From IMG/VR virus record IMGVR_UViG_3300028854_000040, positions 1-32,795 of that record: DNA of 32,795 bases. One strand, written 5' to 3'. Below are positions 23,308-30,013 of this stretch, piece after piece. The notes beneath the pieces are model-generated. The model had not been told where the DNA came from. It saw only the letters and a list, made by a program, of their open reading frames with translations, and did not search any database. Positions within the stretch are counted from its first letter, which is position 1. Each line of letters opens with the position of its first letter. The DNA comes from a virus. The translations under genes were made by a program, and so were the position numbers.

Positions 23308-25320
23308 ATGGCCAAATTATCAGTTAAAAATAATAAACTTGCGTTAGAGATATTGGAAACATATATTGGAGATAATCCGTATATTAAGATGATAAAAAAT
23401 AATGTGTTAATTAAAAAAAGTCAGGCAACTGATTTTGAACTAAACTACGTTTTAAAAAATTATGAGTTTAAAGCAGTTGAAATTAATAAAATTGTAAAAA
23501 TAACGGATGAATTTGGAGAAAAGAAAAGAGAATATTGGAAATACGACCACGAAATAAAAAAATTGCAAGTTGTATCATTGTTGGGTGAAACAGAAAATTA
23601 TTATCATTGTTATGTAAACTACAAACGTGGCCAAGATAAACCAGTTATGTGTTTAATTCCAAAGAGAGATTTACTGGACTCACTTTATGATGATAATTCA
23701 TATGAGAAATTAGAAATTGATTTTGATAAATATGATAATTTAACAAAAAATTTACCTGAGCCAAGATTTTTAAAGGATCATCAAAAGACTGGATCAAAAT
23801 TTTTATTGGTTAGAAAAAAATGTTTATTATGTGATGATCAAGGAGTTGGTAAGTCGGCAACGATGATAGTTGCAGCGATTGAGAGTAAAGCCAAGAGTGT
23901 TTTAATCGTTTGCCCTGCCTCAGTAAAATACACAATTAAACGAGAGTTGATGTATTATGTTGATGAAAGTGAAATTGCTGTAATTGAAGGTATAACCGAT
24001 AAGAAAAAATCAGAATTAGAAGAATTACTTGGATATGAAGCTGGAAAATCAAATTTAAAAGCAACCGAATTAAGGCAATTAGCTAAAGAAAAAGGTAAAT
24101 GGGATTATGATAAAAAATATATTATTATGAATTATGATATATTAAAAGAATTTTACCAAATACCTGAAAGTAGAAGTAAAGCAAATATTAAAATAGCTTT
24201 TGATAATAGCCCAATGTTACAAAATAAATTTGAATTGGTTATATTAGACGAAATTCATAAGCTTAGTAACCAAACCAGTGATAGATACAAGATAATTAAA
24301 GATTTTATAAAACGAGCAAATCCTGAATATATATGGGGAATAAGCGGAACACCCTTAACGAATAAACCAATTAATTTATTTAATATCCTTCAAATAATTG
24401 GTAGTGATATAAGTAATGATTTTGAAGAGTTTGTTGTAAGATATTGCGAGGGAAAACAGATTCCAGCTAAGGGGGAGATCCAGAAATGGACAAATTTTTA
24501 TTTAAATATTAAAAAGAAATCTTGCTGGTATGATCTTTCGGAAATTGAAAAAGAAGATTTAAAAGAATATATTGATAAAAACGCTAAAAAAATATGGCTA
24601 ACGGGTGGTAGTTCAAATTTGGAAGAATTAAAAGAACGCATTAAGAGTATTTATATTCGACGAATGAAAAGTGAAATGAATATGGTTGAAAAAACTATTC
24701 TAACAAGAAATTATTCATTAACGAAATTGCAACAAGAAAAATATGAAAATTTATGGGAAGAATACCAAAATCAAGAGGGTAAAACGGATGAAATTAGGGA
24801 AAAAGCAGAAGAATATAAGCAATTAATAGAGGGTTCTGTTTTCAGACAATATTTGGGCCTTGAAATGGTTAAAAATACAATTAAATTAGCCGAAGAACAT
24901 TTGGAAGAAGGTGAAAAAGTTATGATCGTAACTTGTTACGAGAACGAAATGGTCGCTCTGAAAGAGCATTTCGGTGAAAAATGTGTAACATTCTCTGGAA
25001 AATCTACACCAAAACAAAAACAGTTAGCTGAATTTGAATTTATGAATGACCCCAAGAAAAAAGTCTTCATAGGACAGATAATAGCTTGCGGTGTCGGATT
25101 GACACTTACGGCGGCAACTGTGTGTATACTTAACAGTTTTGATTTCGTTCCTGGAAATGTCTTACAGGTAGTTGATCGTATACATCGCATAAGTTCTACC
25201 AAAGATGTTACGGTTTATATTCAATTATTTACAGATACTATTTTTGAAGATATTTGGAATACGGTGATGAAAAAGGCTCTCATAATTGAAACTGTAATCA
25301 AAAAAGAAATTGAAAAATAA
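23308..25320 (+). CDS. SNF2-type superfamily 2 helicase/translocase
   Basis: The 670-residue protein has all core SF2/SNF2 motifs: Q-like region KDHQKTGSKFLL (156-167), Walker A DDQGVGKS (176-183), motif Ia VCPASV (201-206), Walker B/DEIH (314-317), motif III SGTPL (347-351), and in the second RecA lobe TFSGKSTPKQKQ, GVGLTLTAA and the arginine-finger motif QVVDRIHRIS (~616-626). An insertion in lobe 1 near 236-262 (LKATELRQLAKEKG) resembles a small SAP DNA-binding helix pair. Residues 1-150 are a family-specific N-terminal domain. It probably remodels DNA or DNA-protein complexes during replication and recombination, comparable to T4 UvsW, but the exact job is not shown by sequence. A host-type promoter places it early. 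Confidence 0.9.
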   Translation: MAKLSVKNNKLALEILETYIGDNPYIKMIKNNVLIKKSQATDFELNYVLKNYEFKAVEINKIVKITDEFGEKKREYWKYDHEIKKLQVVSLLGETENYYHCYVNYKRGQDKPVMCLIPKRDLLDSLYDDNSYEKLEIDFDKYDNLTKNLPEPRFLKDHQKTGSKFLLVRKKCLLCDDQGVGKSATMIVAAIESKAKSVLIVCPASVKYTIKRELMYYVDESEIAVIEGITDKKKSELEELLGYEAGKSNLKATELRQLAKEKGKWDYDKKYIIMNYDILKEFYQIPESRSKANIKIAFDNSPMLQNKFELVILDEIHKLSNQTSDRYKIIKDFIKRANPEYIWGISGTPLTNKPINLFNILQIIGSDISNDFEEFVVRYCEGKQIPAKGEIQKWTNFYLNIKKKSCWYDLSEIEKEDLKEYIDKNAKKIWLTGGSSNLEELKERIKSIYIRRMKSEMNMVEKTILTRNYSLTKLQQEKYENLWEEYQNQEGKTDEIREKAEEYKQLIEGSVFRQYLGLEMVKNTIKLAEEHLEEGEKVMIVTCYENEMVALKEHFGEKCVTFSGKSTPKQKQLAEFEFMNDPKKKVFIGQIIACGVGLTLTAATVCILNSFDFVPGNVLQVVDRIHRISSTKDVTVYIQLFTDTIFEDIWNTVMKKALIIETVIKKEIEK

Positions 25321-25378
25321 AATTTTAATTTTATTGAAAAATAATTATTTAGAATTGGTGAAAAAATAAATATTTACA

Positions 25379-25395
25379 CTATTTATTAATATAAA
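25379..25395 (+). promoter_or_regulatory. Class 2-like promoter before structured RNA
   Basis: CTATTTATTAATATAAAA resembles the class 2 elements (CTATTTATANTAAAA) and ends exactly where the first hairpin of the proposed RNA begins. It is a variant, with one substitution in the octamer. Confidence 0.35.
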
Positions 25396-25494
25396 AACCA
25401 ATCATCTACTTGGTTAAAAAAAATATTATAAATCTGGGTTAAACTCATAATAGAAGGTAGATGGTCTATTATTGTTTTTAATCCAGATTTTTTT
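25396..25494 (+). ncRNA. Candidate small RNA with two kissing hairpins
   Basis: Hairpin 1 pairs 25396-25401 (AACCAA) with 25410-25415 and has the loop TCATCTAC. Hairpin 2 has a 14-bp outer stem (25430-25443 with 25477-25490, one G-U pair), an 8-bp inner stem (ATAATAGA 25447-25454 with TCTATTAT 25465-25472) and the loop AGGTAGATGG. Loop bases 25403-25409 (CATCTAC) are exactly complementary to loop bases 25457-25463 (GTAGATG), so a 7-bp loop-loop contact is possible. Hairpin 2 is followed by seven T residues and works as a terminator. A class 2-like promoter immediately upstream would give a ~100-nt RNA; alternatively it is the structured 3' end of the helicase mRNA. Confidence 0.45.
25430..25494 (+). 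terminator. Strong terminator hairpin after helicase gene
   Basis: A 14-bp outer and 8-bp inner stem with a T7 tract at 25488-25494. It lies 109 nt after the helicase stop and 34 nt before the next ATG, and would separate the helicase transcript from the nuclease operon. Confidence 0.75.
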
Positions 25495-25528
25495 GTATGA
25501 AAAAATAAAAACTTAAATATATTTAAAA

Positions 25529-26854
25529 ATGCCTAAAAAATTAACAACAGAAGAATTTATTAAAAGATCAAATTTAAAACACAATAATAAATATGATTAT
25601 TCCAAAACAGAATACATTAACAATTACACACCAGTGTGCATAATATGTCACGAAAAAAATGAAAATGGAATTGAGCACGGTGAGTTTTTGCAACTTCCAT
25701 CATCTCATATGAACGGGGCAAAATGCACAAAATGCCCAAATTATACAATTGGTGATTTTATTAAAAAAGCGTTATTAAAACACAACAATAAATATTCTTA
25801 TGAAAAATCAGAATATTTTGGTTGTAACATACCAATTTGTATTACATGTCTTATTCATGGAGATTTCTGGCAGTTACCGAAGTCTCATCTTGATGGACAG
25901 GGTTGTTCAAAATGTGGTTTTGAAAAATTATCAAAATTATATATTTCAAATAAAAAAGAATTTATAGAGAAATCAATTAAAGTTCATGGAGACAAATACG
26001 ATTATTCTAAGGTTAAATATGTAAATGGAAATACTAAAGTAGATATTATATGTAAAGAACATGGGTTATTTTCAATAGAGCCAGGGCAACATTTATTAGG
26101 GCGCGGATGTAAATATTGTTCTGAGCATAAATTTAATACAGAAATATTCATAGAAAAATCAAATAAAAAACATAATTTTAAATATAATTATTCGAAGATT
26201 GTATATAAATCATTTTTAGAAAATGTAATTATTGGGTGTCATATTCATGGTGACTTTGAACAAACTCCAGCAACACATCTAAATGGAGGCGGTTGTCCTT
26301 ATTGTGCAAATAATAAATCAAATACTGAAGTATTTATCGCCAAATCAATTTTAATACATGGTGATAAATATGATTATTCAAAAGTAATTTATATATCCAA
26401 AACTGAAAAAGTTTGTATTATATGTCCAAAACACGGAGAATTTTGGCAAGCTCCAAGAGATCATATAAGGGGAGCTGGTTGTCAGAAATGTAAGGAGAGT
26501 CTATTAGAAACAAAGATACGTGTTATGTTGGAAAATAATAAGATTAATTATTCATTTGAAGGGCGTTTTAAATGGCTTGGTAGACAATCATTAGACTTTT
26601 ACTTACCAGAATATAATATTGCTATCGAATGTCAAGGACAGCAACATTTCAGGCCATTGGAAGTTTTCGGTGGAATTAAACCGTACAAAAAAGCTGTATT
26701 AATGGATTCAAATAAATTCAACCTTTGTAAAGAAAATGGTTTAAAATTATTTTATTTCGCGAATGAAGTGGTTGATGATTATCTTGATAAAATATATGTT
26801 GATAAACAAGAACTCTTAGAAGAAATATTAAAACATCCAATTATTCAAAACTAA
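25529..26854 (+). CDS. Zinc-repeat (DUF723-like) homing-type endonuclease, five repeats
   Basis: A 441-residue paralogue of the protein at 12295-13212: both begin MP(R/K)KLTT(K/E)(D/E)FI. It has five repeats with putative zinc ligands C40/H50/C66/C69, C107/H110/C126/C129, C175/H178/C194/C197, C237/H240/C256/C259 and C299/H302/C318/C321. The first has a seven-residue insertion between Cys and His; the spacing from His to the CxxC is 15 residues in all. The C-terminal nuclease (~328-441) has Asp356 (QSLDFYLP) and Glu367 (IAIECQGQQHF), again PD-(D/E)xK-like. The gene sits after the helicase terminator and 6 nt before the next gene. Homing endonuclease is the best reading. Confidence 0.75.
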   Translation: MPKKLTTEEFIKRSNLKHNNKYDYSKTEYINNYTPVCIICHEKNENGIEHGEFLQLPSSHMNGAKCTKCPNYTIGDFIKKALLKHNNKYSYEKSEYFGCNIPICITCLIHGDFWQLPKSHLDGQGCSKCGFEKLSKLYISNKKEFIEKSIKVHGDKYDYSKVKYVNGNTKVDIICKEHGLFSIEPGQHLLGRGCKYCSEHKFNTEIFIEKSNKKHNFKYNYSKIVYKSFLENVIIGCHIHGDFEQTPATHLNGGGCPYCANNKSNTEVFIAKSILIHGDKYDYSKVIYISKTEKVCIICPKHGEFWQAPRDHIRGAGCQKCKESLLETKIRVMLENNKINYSFEGRFKWLGRQSLDFYLPEYNIAIECQGQQHFRPLEVFGGIKPYKKAVLMDSNKFNLCKENGLKLFYFANEVVDDYLDKIYVDKQELLEEILKHPIIQN

Positions 26855-26860
26855 AAAATT

Positions 26861-27523
26861 ATGTTAACCGAACAAGAGTTTAAAGAATTAAGAAATTTAA
26901 AAACTAACGAAAAAGTCAGAACAAAGCTATTTTTATCTGGCGAAGAATTTAAAAATTTGGTATACGACCCACTAAAAAATGATATATGGGGACATTTTGT
27001 AAAAATGATGGAAGAACAAAATAAGATTTATCAAGAATTTTTTAAAATACGGCCATTGAATTCAGTAGATAACATAAAAAACATTTCAGAAGAGATTTAT
27101 CATTATTCCAAACACAATCATAAATATTATCCAAAGAAAATATATAATATAGTACCATATACAAATTTAATAAACATATTATCAAACGGATTAAACCCAA
27201 AAACAAATTTTAATTCCGAAATAGTTTATTTCCTAACGGTTGAACCAAATGAGCAGCTAATTAAAAACTTTATCTTGAAATCATATAAAATAAATGTAAA
27301 CGAAACATATGTTGTTTTGGAAATTGATTTGGATAGGGCATCATATACGATAGATGGATCTGATAGACCACCAATTAAGCTATTAAAAGAGTTAAATTCA
27401 GAGGATGAAATATTCACAATTGAATCAATGCACCCACGATCATTAACACCAACCAAATTAATTCAAATAACAATAGAAGATGAATGCAAAACATCCTTTG
27501 GAATTAGTATTACAACAATTTAA
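26861..27523 (+). CDS. Unknown protein, possible ADP-ribosyltransferase-like fold
   Basis: The 220-residue protein has a helical N-terminal part (1-90) and a C-terminal part (~95-215) with a weak resemblance to ADP-ribosyltransferase/KptA-type folds: YNIVPYTNLINILSNGLNPKT, where families have YH-x-T-x-x-x-x-L-x-x-IL-x-x-GL-x-P, then IVYFLTVEPN, a strand VVLEIDLDRA, and EIFTIESMHP near the end, where a catalytic Glu would be expected. The first catalytic position, usually His or Arg, reads Asn. T4 carries ADP-ribosyltransferases that modify host proteins, so the idea has precedent, but the match is by eye. It lies 6 nt after the homing-type nuclease gene and is probably co-transcribed with it. 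Confidence 0.4.
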   Translation: MLTEQEFKELRNLKTNEKVRTKLFLSGEEFKNLVYDPLKNDIWGHFVKMMEEQNKIYQEFFKIRPLNSVDNIKNISEEIYHYSKHNHKYYPKKIYNIVPYTNLINILSNGLNPKTNFNSEIVYFLTVEPNEQLIKNFILKSYKINVNETYVVLEIDLDRASYTIDGSDRPPIKLLKELNSEDEIFTIESMHPRSLTPTKLIQITIEDECKTSFGISITTI

Positions 27524-27565
27524 AAACCAGATAAATAAACTACAATATTAATATAAAACAAAATT

Positions 27566-28759
27566 ATGGAAACAATAAAATTAAACGAAACAGACTTAAA
27601 ACTTTTAATTGAAAAAATAGTCAACGAAAGATATGGCGTACCAGATAACATTACACAAACGTCAGAACAGATATTGAAAGGAATAATAACATTTTTAAAT
27701 TCAGATAAGAAACATGACGCTGCAATTGAAGTAAATTTTGTTATTAAAGACAATTTCGAAATTTCAGATTTTAAATTCGATTTTATGCGAATACTTATTA
27801 CGATTAAGAAAATTTCCAAATATGATAATATTGGTATAAATGGGGCGGTATCTAACACAACGTTCAAATTAGTAGACGGATTTAAACTAAAACAACTTGA
27901 ATATTCAACCGACAATAATTATCTTGAAATTATTCTAACAGCACAAAATAACTTTCCAATAACATATGGGATACTATCTTACGTTTTCAATAGCGCATCA
28001 AATTATATTAAAAATGTAATTACCCATGAATTAAAACATCAATTTGATAATATTAAAAATCCAATTAATAAAGCACTTGCAAAATCTGATTATTCTAGTT
28101 ATATCTCAAATTTGAATAAATCAATACCGCCAATTAATAATTTTGTAATGGCATTATATTATACCCACGATCTTGAAAACTTAGTTAGAAACAGTGAATT
28201 ATATTCTGAGTTAGTACAGGATAATATAACAGAACCTGAGTTTAGAACATTTTTGGAAAATTCTGATACTTATAAAACGCTTGTAAAATATAAATATCTA
28301 ACTATTGATAATATAATATTCGAAATAAAAAATAGTTATATGTCCACTGTGAATGAATTTCTATTATTTAAAAATACAGAAAATTTAGAACAGATGACGG
28401 ATGTTCAAAAAATAAAAGAAATTTTTAAAATATTATATATTGCCATAAAGGATAGTAAATTAAAGCAATTAAGAAATTATATGGCAAACGTATTAAAAGA
28501 TCAATTAACTTTAATTTCCCAAAATCAAAAATATTACAATAAAGAGTTACGTAGGCTTGATAATATGGATATTATGGAATATTTCTATAATAAGCAAATT
28601 GAAATTAATAAAAATGCGGATAAAACATTAATAAAATTATCGAAACTGTACGGAATGTATAAAGATAGTCCAATAATTAGAGAAAGAATAGTCGAACCAA
28701 CAAGACCAAATGCACCGAGAATTTCACTTGAAGAAATAAGGAAAAACATGGTCGATTAA
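27566..28759 (+). CDS. Putative HEXXH zinc metallopeptidase
   Basis: The 397-residue protein contains VITHELKHQFDNI, giving the zinc-protease motif H154-E155-x-x-H158 on a predicted helix. About 40-60 residues later YYTHDLENLVRNSELYSEL offers Glu residues as a third ligand, as in gluzincin-type enzymes. The N-terminus METIKLNETDLKLLIEKIVNE is an amphipathic helix of the kind seen at the start of many phage proteins and possibly a virion-targeting leader. The C-terminal third is helical and Lys/Asn-rich. It lies 42 nt after the preceding gene and ends at a hairpin terminator. Peptidase activity is inferred from one motif; the substrate is unknown. Confidence 0.55.
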   Translation: METIKLNETDLKLLIEKIVNERYGVPDNITQTSEQILKGIITFLNSDKKHDAAIEVNFVIKDNFEISDFKFDFMRILITIKKISKYDNIGINGAVSNTTFKLVDGFKLKQLEYSTDNNYLEIILTAQNNFPITYGILSYVFNSASNYIKNVITHELKHQFDNIKNPINKALAKSDYSSYISNLNKSIPPINNFVMALYYTHDLENLVRNSELYSELVQDNITEPEFRTFLENSDTYKTLVKYKYLTIDNIIFEIKNSYMSTVNEFLLFKNTENLEQMTDVQKIKEIFKILYIAIKDSKLKQLRNYMANVLKDQLTLISQNQKYYNKELRRLDNMDIMEYFYNKQIEINKNADKTLIKLSKLYGMYKDSPIIRERIVEPTRPNAPRISLEEIRKNMVD

Positions 28760-28766
28760 AGAAAAT

Positions 28767-28802
28767 ATGGCTACCAAAATATTAATCGGTAGCCATTGTT
28801 TT
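28767..28802. terminator. Hairpin terminator
   Basis: ATGGCTACC (28767-28775) pairs exactly with GGTAGCCAT (28788-28796) round a 12-nt loop, followed by TGTTTT on the plus strand. It ends the plus-strand HEXXH gene and lies at the end of the convergent minus-strand microprotein gene. Confidence 0.65.
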
Positions 28803-28908
28803 AAAGGTCTGTTAATATAAAATTTTGGTCATAACATGTTTGGCAATAATGATTGTAATTAACCGTAGTCACAACATTTGGACTTGTACATAAACAACAT
28901 TTATTCAT
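28801..28908 (-). CDS. Zinc-knuckle microprotein (35 aa)
   Basis: The ORF from ATG (28906-28908) to TAA (28801-28803) encodes MNKCCLCTSPNVVTTV and onward, with two cysteine pairs: C4/C7 (also C5) and C22/C25 in HYCQTC. This is a minimal treble-clef or zinc-ribbon arrangement. There is no other domain. Its stop overlaps the edge of the terminator of the opposite-strand gene, and it lies 13 nt after the stop of the 28922-29356 gene, suggesting one minus-strand operon. Function unknown. Confidence 0.6.
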   Translation of the reverse strand: MNKCCLCTSPNVVTTVNYNHYCQTCYDQNFILTDL

Positions 28909-28921
28909 ATTATTTTGGCTT

Positions 28922-29356
28922 TTATTTGTATTCAGAATTTAAAATTCCAGGTTGAAGATATCCATTTTTTCCTTCAAAACTATAAAAAATATATTCACCA
29001 TTATTATATGAGAAGAATTTAATTCTATCGCCATATTGAGCTTTTAAATGTAAAATATGACTCCACATATATTGTTTACTCTTATTTGGATAATAATTAT
29101 AATTTGGAACCCTTGGTGGACTCATTCTTTTCCATTGTTCTCTCTTTTCAGGACTTGCGATCCCCATATCTTTAATAAAACGTGCAATCTCCTCGGCTTC
29201 GTGCGATTGAGGGATAGAATTAAGGCTTGATTCAGATCCTTGGTGGTTTCCAAGTGCTCCTGGACGCCTTTCATGATAGTTCCCATTATTAAATTCAACC
29301 ACCAATGCTTCTTTTATCATCTTGCGTAAAACGCTTTCTTTTACTAATATTTTCAT
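28922..29356 (-). CDS. Hypothetical phage protein with leader-like N-terminus
   Basis: The 144-residue protein begins MKILVKESVLRKMIKEALVVE, a short strand plus amphipathic helix shared in style with the HEXXH protein (METIKLNETDLKLLIEKIV). This kind of start is common in large phages and resembles T4 capsid-targeting leaders that are cut after Glu. A Ser/Gly/Asn-rich linker follows (~25-50). The C-terminal domain (~55-144), EAEEIARFIKDMGIASPEKR and WSHILHLKAQYGDRIKFFSYNNGEYIFYSFEGKNGYL, is mixed alpha/beta. No family recognised. It is followed by a zinc-knuckle gene and preceded at 12 nt by a small structural-type gene. Confidence 0.55.
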   Translation of the reverse strand: MKILVKESVLRKMIKEALVVEFNNGNYHERRPGALGNHQGSESSLNSIPQSHEAEEIARFIKDMGIASPEKREQWKRMSPPRVPNYNYYPNKSKQYMWSHILHLKAQYGDRIKFFSYNNGEYIFYSFEGKNGYLQPGILNSEYK

Positions 29357-29368
29357 TTAAATAATATG

Positions 29369-29581
29369 TTAATTTATTAAAATGGTAGGAATATTTAAGC
29401 TAGTTCCAAATTCATTTGGATTAAGAAATGTTCCACTCCCATTACTTAACCAAGACCATACGCCATCGATTAACATCGTATATCTACTATAAGTAATTGT
29501 ATTTAACCAAGTATCGTTAAGGGCATAACCAGCTGAAATATTTTCATTGGTTGTAGGATTTATTTGTTTATAATGTATCAT
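29369..29581 (-). CDS. Small structural-type protein
   Basis: The 70-residue protein contains GYALNDTWLNTITYSRYTMLIDGVWSWL, a pattern like the W-x-NT-x-T-x-x-x-Y-x-x-xDG-x-W beta hairpin found in phage fibre and virion proteins. It ends in a hydrophobic strand (LNIPTILI). A TATTTATA element lies 16 nt upstream, which puts it with the late genes and suggests a minor virion component. No family is named with confidence. Confidence 0.5.
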   Translation of the reverse strand: MIHYKQINPTTNENISAGYALNDTWLNTITYSRYTMLIDGVWSWLSNGSGTFLNPNEFGTSLNIPTILIN

Positions 29582-29596
29582 ATTATTTTATTTTAT

Positions 29597-29604
29597 TATA
29601 AATA
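29597..29604 (-). promoter_or_regulatory. Putative class 2 (late) promoter of 29581 gene
   Basis: The minus strand reads AACTATTTATAATAAAAT, the same core as upstream of 14241; the octamer ends 16 nt before the ATG. Confidence 0.55.
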
Positions 29605-29630
29605 GTTTGATTTTATAAAAAGTACGTCAA

Positions 29631-29732
29631 TCAAGAAATTTTATTTTTATCTTGAAAATTGATATAATCGACCACAAAACAAATTACAATACCAACGATA
29701 ACTAAAATAGCTAAAAGAATATTTGTAAACAT
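29631..29732 (-). CDS. Single-pass membrane microprotein (33 aa)
   Basis: The ORF from ATG (29730-29732) to TGA encodes MFTNILLAILVIVGIVICFV followed by a short polar tail VDYINFQDKNKIS. One transmembrane helix (residues ~4-21) makes up most of it. A longer in-frame version starting at 29828 exists but its first half overlaps the zinc-ribbon gene in another frame and is probably not used; the short form starts 4 nt after that gene's stop, which suits translational coupling. Function unknown. Confidence 0.5.
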   Translation of the reverse strand: MFTNILLAILVIVGIVICFVVDYINFQDKNKIS

Positions 29733-29736
29733 AGTA

Positions 29737-29877
29737 TCAAACGTTATCAATATTTTTATTAACCAATGTATCCACAATAAATTTTTGGCATTCTGGGCAA
29801 TAACGATACTTACCAATACGTTTTGCATCTTTCAAATCAAAATCTCTCAAACAGCCTGCACATTGGATTTTAAACAT
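29737..29877 (-). CDS. Zinc-ribbon microprotein (46 aa)
   Basis: The ORF from ATG (29875-29877) to TGA (29737-29739) encodes MFKIQCAGCLRDFDLKDAKR and onward, with C6-x2-C9 and C27-x2-C30 (RYCPECQKF), a compact zinc ribbon. There is no further domain. Small zinc ribbons in phages may bind nucleic acid or host RNA polymerase, but nothing here decides that. It lies directly upstream of the membrane microprotein gene. Confidence 0.6.
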   Translation of the reverse strand: MFKIQCAGCLRDFDLKDAKRIGKYRYCPECQKFIVDTLVNKNIDNV

Positions 29878-29928
29878 ATTCTGATTAGTTTATTTGATTA
29901 TTTAATATGTTAAATTAACATTAATAAG

Positions 29929-29959
29929 TTGTTTTTTACGAAAATTATTAGTACATTTG
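29929..29959 (+). promoter_or_regulatory. Class 1 (host-type) promoter of hydrolase gene
   Basis: TTG at 29929-29931, 20 nt, TACATTTG at 29952-29959, 54 nt before the ATG of the GH15-like gene. The -33 flank (AAGTTGTTTTTTACG) is the most divergent of the five. Confidence 0.65.
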
Positions 29960-29990
29960 TCTAAAATAGATTAATTTTAAATAAATAGTC

Positions 29991-29998
29991 TATTTATA
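29991..29998 (+). promoter_or_regulatory. Putative class 2 (late) promoter of hydrolase gene
   Basis: GTCTATTTATAAATAAAAC lies on the coding strand with the octamer ending 15 nt before the ATG. It is the only exact plus-strand copy placed at a gene start, and it stands 31 nt downstream of a class 1 promoter. Confidence 0.5.
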
Positions 29999-30013
29999 AA
30001 TAAAACACATTTA

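Noticed and set aside
29733-29828. Longer form of the membrane microprotein starting at 29828
   Set aside because: Its first half lies over the zinc-ribbon gene in a different frame; the short form has a tight 4-nt junction and a complete membrane helix.
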